NCBI GenBank assembly: GCA_036365515.1
Contig: CM070873.1
Span: 217,661,376-217,725,375 of the forward strand
DNA: 64,000 nt
From: Torymus aiolomorphi
Taxonomy: Eukaryota; Arthropoda; Insecta; Hymenoptera; Torymidae
Direction: 5' to 3'
Made by a program: the position numbers and the translations under genes
Notes under the pieces: generated by a model
Databases searched by the model: none
Seen by the model: the letters and a program-made list of their open reading frames with translations, nothing else
Told to the model about the DNA's origin: nothing
Shown: piece after piece, positions 60,377 to 64,000 of the stretch
Layout of the letters: every line of letters begins with the position of its first letter
How positions within the stretch are numbered: position 1 is the first letter of the stretch

Positions 60377-61026
60377 CACTCGATATCTCGAAAACCATTT
60401 CACCTATTTTCGTCGGACAAAGCTTATTCTCTTGGTCCCGAAAAAATACTCAGTTTTAATTTTTTATCGATTTTCTTTTTTTTTATAACCAAAAAATCTT
60501 TAAACTACCTACGTTTTCTGTTTTTAATTTTCAAATTATCTTTAGTATGTCATGGAAAATGTTCTTATAATTCATAAATTAATTTTTCAAAAAATATTTG
60601 ATTATCGACTCAAAATTTTATTTACTTATTACGCTTATTGAAGATAATATTTGGTATAAATTTCAAGAGATTATCTTCATTTGTTTTTGAGAAAAAAATT
60701 ATTTTAAAAAAAAACGCGTTTTCACTGACACACGATGACAAGAATAAAAACCAATTAATCGTCCTGAAATTTGGTATAGAAGATATAGATTTTTTATATC
60801 TTCAAACTGTTCATTACGCAAAAAAATCGAACTGTCACGACCAAAGATATTTGAGGTTCAAAATTTTTTTAAAATATTTTCGAATAGCGTTTTTCAGACA
60901 ATATTTGATAGATAGAGAAACTTTTGTATAATACAATTAATTATTGTCATATAAAACATTAAAAAGAGGAATAAATACATTAGTTTGAGGAAGCTAAGTG
61001 CCAATGTATATTGGGAGCGGTTTTTT

Positions 61027-61376
61027 ATTAGTGATGATGGTCGGATTAGTGTAAGGATCTTTTTATTTAGTTAAAATTAAAAACATGGTTTTCTCAATAT
61101 AAAAATATTCATCTTGAATTTTATACTTTCACTTTGCCTTTTTATATGTTTAACATTATTAAACACAGAAAACAAATATTTTCATAATTATGTTATTGTT
61201 TATCTATCTTAGTGGCAATTTTACTTATTGAACAAAATCATAACATGAAAACAGCTTATTTAAATGAAGTTGAACTTGATTAATCTTTATCATTGTAGTG
61301 ACATTCTGATACTATAGAATTGAATGAACCTTTAAATTTGTTAAAGCAGGAAACTATGGAATGGAATGAATCACTA
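61027..61376. other. AT-rich spacer
   Basis: Nothing recognised. Confidence 0.3.
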
Positions 61377-61614
61377 CACTGAAAAAAAATTCTATTTTCA
61401 AATAAATATTTATTTGAATACTACTATATAAATATTTATTTAAATTAAAACAATATTTATTTAAATTTAAAAATATTCATTTAAATTAAAAAATTAATTT
61501 TGATTTGAGTAAATATTTATTAAATTTAAATGAATATTGTTTTAATTTAAATAAATATTTATATAGTAGTATTCAAATAAATATTTATTTGAAAATAGAA
61601 TTTTTTTTTCAGTG
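61377..61614. mobile_element. TA-flanked palindromic MITE, 238 bp
   Basis: CACTGAAAAA at 61377 and TTTTTCAGTG ending at 61614, both next to TA. Arms of about 80 bp contain CTATTTTCAAATAAATATTT and inverse and are almost perfectly matched. The whole element is over 85% AT. No ORF. Confidence 0.8.
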
Positions 61615-61697
61615 TAGAACTAAATTCAAAAGATAAATAAAAAAGAAACCGTTCATTAATTATACAGCTTCTTTTGTAACTTAAAAAAAAAAAATCA

Positions 61698-61727
61698 GCG
61701 CGCGAAGCGCGCGTGTCGAACTCTAGT
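61698..61727 (+). mobile_element. Helitron-like 3' end
   Basis: Hairpin GCGCGC-GAA-GCGCGC at 61698-61712, then 10 nt, then CTAG at 61723-61726 followed by T. It has the same hairpin as 53810, so it is the same family. Confidence 0.6.
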
Positions 61728-61873
61728 TTCATTTCTACTCGGGCAGTAGGGTAATTTTCTATTCGCTTCGAAAAATAAAGAAAAAAATTTTTTCTTCATA
61801 ATTTGACAATTTATACAAGATAAATAAGTAAGTAATATTAAATAATAAATTAAATGACGAATTTTTAATGCTG

Positions 61874-61950
61874 AAAAAAAGCGGCCGGGATGGAGAATCG
61901 AACCCTGGACCTTCAAGTTACAGGCGAACAGCTTACCGACTGCGTCATAC
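61874..61950 (-). pseudogene. tRNA-like Pol III unit
   Basis: On the minus strand, box A TGACGCAGTCGG (61936-61947, one mismatch) is followed by box B GGTTCGATTCT (61894-61904, one mismatch) and, beyond the 3' end, a T7 terminator (61874-61880). Arm pairing is poor, so it is not a working tRNA. Like the unit at 5823-5906 it shares box A flanks (GCAGTCGGTA) and the trailer CTTTTTTTCAG, pointing to a common origin. Confidence 0.6.
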
Positions 61951-62339
61951 AGTACTACTTGCGTCTACATATGTTATGTTGATAATTGTATATAATTGTA
62001 TTCATTTATTTTTATGTACATTATGTCAAAATAACATCCATAATTAAGAAAATGATTGATTTATAATGATTTAAAATATTAATTGAAGTTATTTACATAA
62101 CAATTACATTGTTTACAGCGACCCGAGAGTCTTATTTCGCTACAGAATTACAGCTTTGCAGGTTATGTCAAGCACCGTGCATTGCTATCTATATATCAGA
62201 AAAATTAGCCTAGTGGCTTGTAAAATTTGTGAATTGTCATTTTTACCATACTATTTAGCAATTTTTCCAATTTTTTGTTTGCAATTTTTCTTATAAAAAA
62301 TAGTAAAAAGTATTAGAAGTATAATAAATAGGTCACTTG

Positions 62340-62423
62340 TGATAGTGTGTGGTCCGTTTTCGTGCTCAGTAGGGTAATTTTTATTGGGCGTTCTTATAAT
62401 TTTTCGACTAATCTTTTCTCAGT
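62340..62423. mobile_element. Right inverted-repeat arm
   Basis: The inverse of 57533-57620, sharing ATTATAAGAACG and AAAAATTACC blocks and ending TTTTCTCAGT. It bounds on the right the region with the second tRNA-like unit. Confidence 0.5.
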
Positions 62424-62439
62424 ATGCAATTACATTAAA

Positions 62440-62468
62440 GGCGCGCGTAGCGCGCCCAACATTCTGGT
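62440..62468 (+). mobile_element. Helitron-like 3' end
   Basis: A 7-bp hairpin GGCGCGC-GTA-GCGCGCC at 62440-62456, 7 nt, then CTGG (62464-62467) and T. It is a slightly diverged relative of 53810 and 61698. Confidence 0.55.
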
Positions 62469-63504
62469 ATTTTTATAATTTATAGGTACTTTGATGTATA
62501 GTAGATAAGTTCTGCAACTCCGGTTCTCAAAATTCTTTTAAAAATTTATTGAAACTTAGAATTCTGCATAATTAAATTATAATACATAGCTGCTTTTTGA
62601 AAATGTATTTTACAATTTAATAAGCTTTAGCTGCTCAGTTTGACGGTAATGTTTTACGCTTCGTCGTCTTTTCGCATTAAAAGCTTTACATTATACTGTA
62701 GAAGTAAGAGAGGGAGAGGGAGAGACAGGTAGAGAGATCGAAAAAATACTGTGCGAAAAGAAATTACCGTTCGCCGAAAAGTTCGCGATCTCGTAAAGTT
62801 TAAAGCTTTCTAACGAACGAGTGCAGCGTATGCGTCTCCCTTTTTCTCAGCTCGCGATTCTGCGGGCACATGCATACAAGCGCGTAATGAAAGGGCAGCG
62901 TGGCTTGCACGTTGAACCGTTACCACGCTCACGCTCCATCCCGAATGTGCCGGGCCATCGACTTTGGACATTCGATACTTTTCTCTTTTTGTGGACTTAC
63001 ATTTACAGCTCGCAACAATGGTCGCTCGACTTTAACTTAAAGTTACTTATTGCAAACGATGTGCAGTTTTCGCGGTTTCACATTGTCTTTGAATTTAATA
63101 ACTATATTATATTTCTGAGGATTTAGTTCAGTTGATATTATGCAAGAAGCGTAAGAGAATTTGGCAAGTAATCATAACTAAACAGTACACAGAGACAAGA
63201 AAATCTTTACTGTTAAGACGCGTCATTAATTATTAACGAACGGACGTTTGGATACGGACAAATGAATGTTCATTTATAGTTAAACCAATTCATTAATAGT
63301 TAAGAAATGATTCATTTGAGAAGTTTTCATATATTAAAGTTATGAATTCTTTACTATTAAGACACGTAAAAAATCTTTTTTTAATTATAAAAAATTACAT
63401 AAATTATATTTTTTTACATATATAATTTATATCCGACATCATTCAGGGGGTTTTTCGACTCGTTGATTTAGATTTTGAAATCTATTTTAGCGTACAATGC
63501 AACG
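62469..63504. other. Mixed intergenic DNA
   Basis: A mildly GC-rich patch at 62700-63020 with a GA-rich run (62705-62735) contains an unrecognised plus-strand frame. The rest is AT-rich. CACAGAGACAAGAAAA at 63190 could be another weak TA-family end. Confidence 0.3.
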
Positions 63505-63620
63505 CGCATGCCCAGGAGACGATTTTTGCGTAAATCAAAGGTTTCTCTGAGCTCGTTTCCGAGGTCTATTTAGAAGTATATGACTACACGCCCATGCCCA
63601 GGAGACGATTTTTGCGCAAA
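63505..63620. repeat. Direct repeat, two copies
   Basis: ATGCCCAGGAGACGATTTTT followed by GCG and AAATCA occurs at about 63508 and again near 63593. The copies are nearly identical over about 30 bp. Origin unknown. Confidence 0.65.
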
Positions 63621-63908
63621 TCATATAGCCTTTAGCGCGAGTCTGGGAGTACTTACTAGGAGTGTATCACACCTCCGGGTCAGCGAATTCTTGAAGATTG
63701 TTGGAGCACATTATTTATGATATAAATAAACCTTTTTTACCATAGGCGTATGCCATTAGACCTTCTTTGCTTTAATTTTTAAATAAAGCAGTTTTGTCGA
63801 CTCCAGATTCAAATCTGATTTTTCAGTTATAACTTGAATCCAATTTTGAAAACCGCTGCTAACTGCTTTAGCAGAATAATTTCTCAAAGAGAATTGATAA
63901 ATTACAAC

Positions 63909-64000
63909 AATAGTAAATTTCGACACTGGTGCGGAAGGTGATGATTTACTTCGTGTGACGTTTTTCGCACGAGCGAAGCGAGTGCGAAAAGTCACACGAA
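63909..64000. mobile_element. Two-hairpin element, cut by the window end
   Basis: A B hairpin begins TAGTAAATTTCGACACTGG, reaches the tip GCACGAGCGAAGCGAGTGC, and is cut off in its second arm. Confidence 0.6.

Larger units (their letters stand above)
59331..61026 (+). repeat. GAGGAAGC-ended repeat, copy 3 (with insertion)
   Basis: It starts CCCCTTAGAGGAAGCTTTGC and ends GAGGAAGCTAAGTGCCAATG with a GGGAGCGGTTTTTT tail. It contains a TTAA palindrome (59421-60096) and a long GT/GCGT tract (60137-60373). A plus-strand frame at 60638-60931 is unrecognised. Confidence 0.6.

Noticed and set aside
60045..60577. Several Cys/Val and His/Thr-rich ORFs
   Set aside because: Frames across the GT/GCGT microsatellite on both strands, not genes.

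Overview
The window is eukaryotic, non-coding-rich and repeat-dense. Long AT-rich stretches alternate with GC/CpG-rich islands of 0.4-1.8 kb. There are long microsatellites, many fold-back (palindromic) elements, Helitron-like 3' ends and one complete BEL/Pao LTR retrotransposon. This points to an insect with little CpG depletion; a parasitoid wasp or other hymenopteran is my best guess, but only a guess. There are no bacterial-type operons and no rRNA.

Layout. 0-14 kb: AT-rich DNA with old and young fold-back repeats, a TA-flanked inverted-repeat element carrying a tRNA-like Pol III unit (5589-6308), and the first copy of a GAGGAAGC-ended repeat (2424-3388). 14-15.8 kb: GC-rich promoter-like DNA. 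It holds the only host coding exon I can support, a signal-peptide first exon on the minus strand ending in a splice donor (14026 down to 13963). 16-29.5 kb: stacked fold-backs. These include a two-hairpin element with a nested AT-rich insertion (18065-18734), TTAA-flanked palindromes (20172-20242 and 21208-21584), a Helitron 3' end (25351-25379), and the most striking object: a 1.6-kb inverted-repeat element (27693-29323). Its arms are head-to-head arrays of a 90-bp unit encoding a 30-residue repeat made of three 10-residue HLD modules. 32-37.5 kb and 42-45.3 kb: large GC-rich islands with candidate promoter and splice-donor signals but no recognisable protein. 46279-53035: BEL/Pao retrotransposon on the minus strand with two 283-bp LTRs that read as identical, a gag-protease frame, and a pol frame with RT, RNase H and integrase. 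53-64 kb: another dense repeat region with Helitron ends, TA-flanked and TTAA-flanked fold-backs, a (GA)n tract of nearly 290 bp, a decayed transposon ORF, and a second tRNA-like Pol III unit.

How it fits together. Nearly everything legible is mobile DNA, often nested. Several insertions can be read directly because an empty version of the same site also lies in the window (18097-18575 against 29494-29510; 21208-21584 against 2733-2736). The only apparently intact protein-coding system is the BEL/Pao element, whose gag and pol frames are offset by one base. Host genes seem to be represented only by promoters, 5' leader exons and long introns, so their main coding exons probably lie outside the window.
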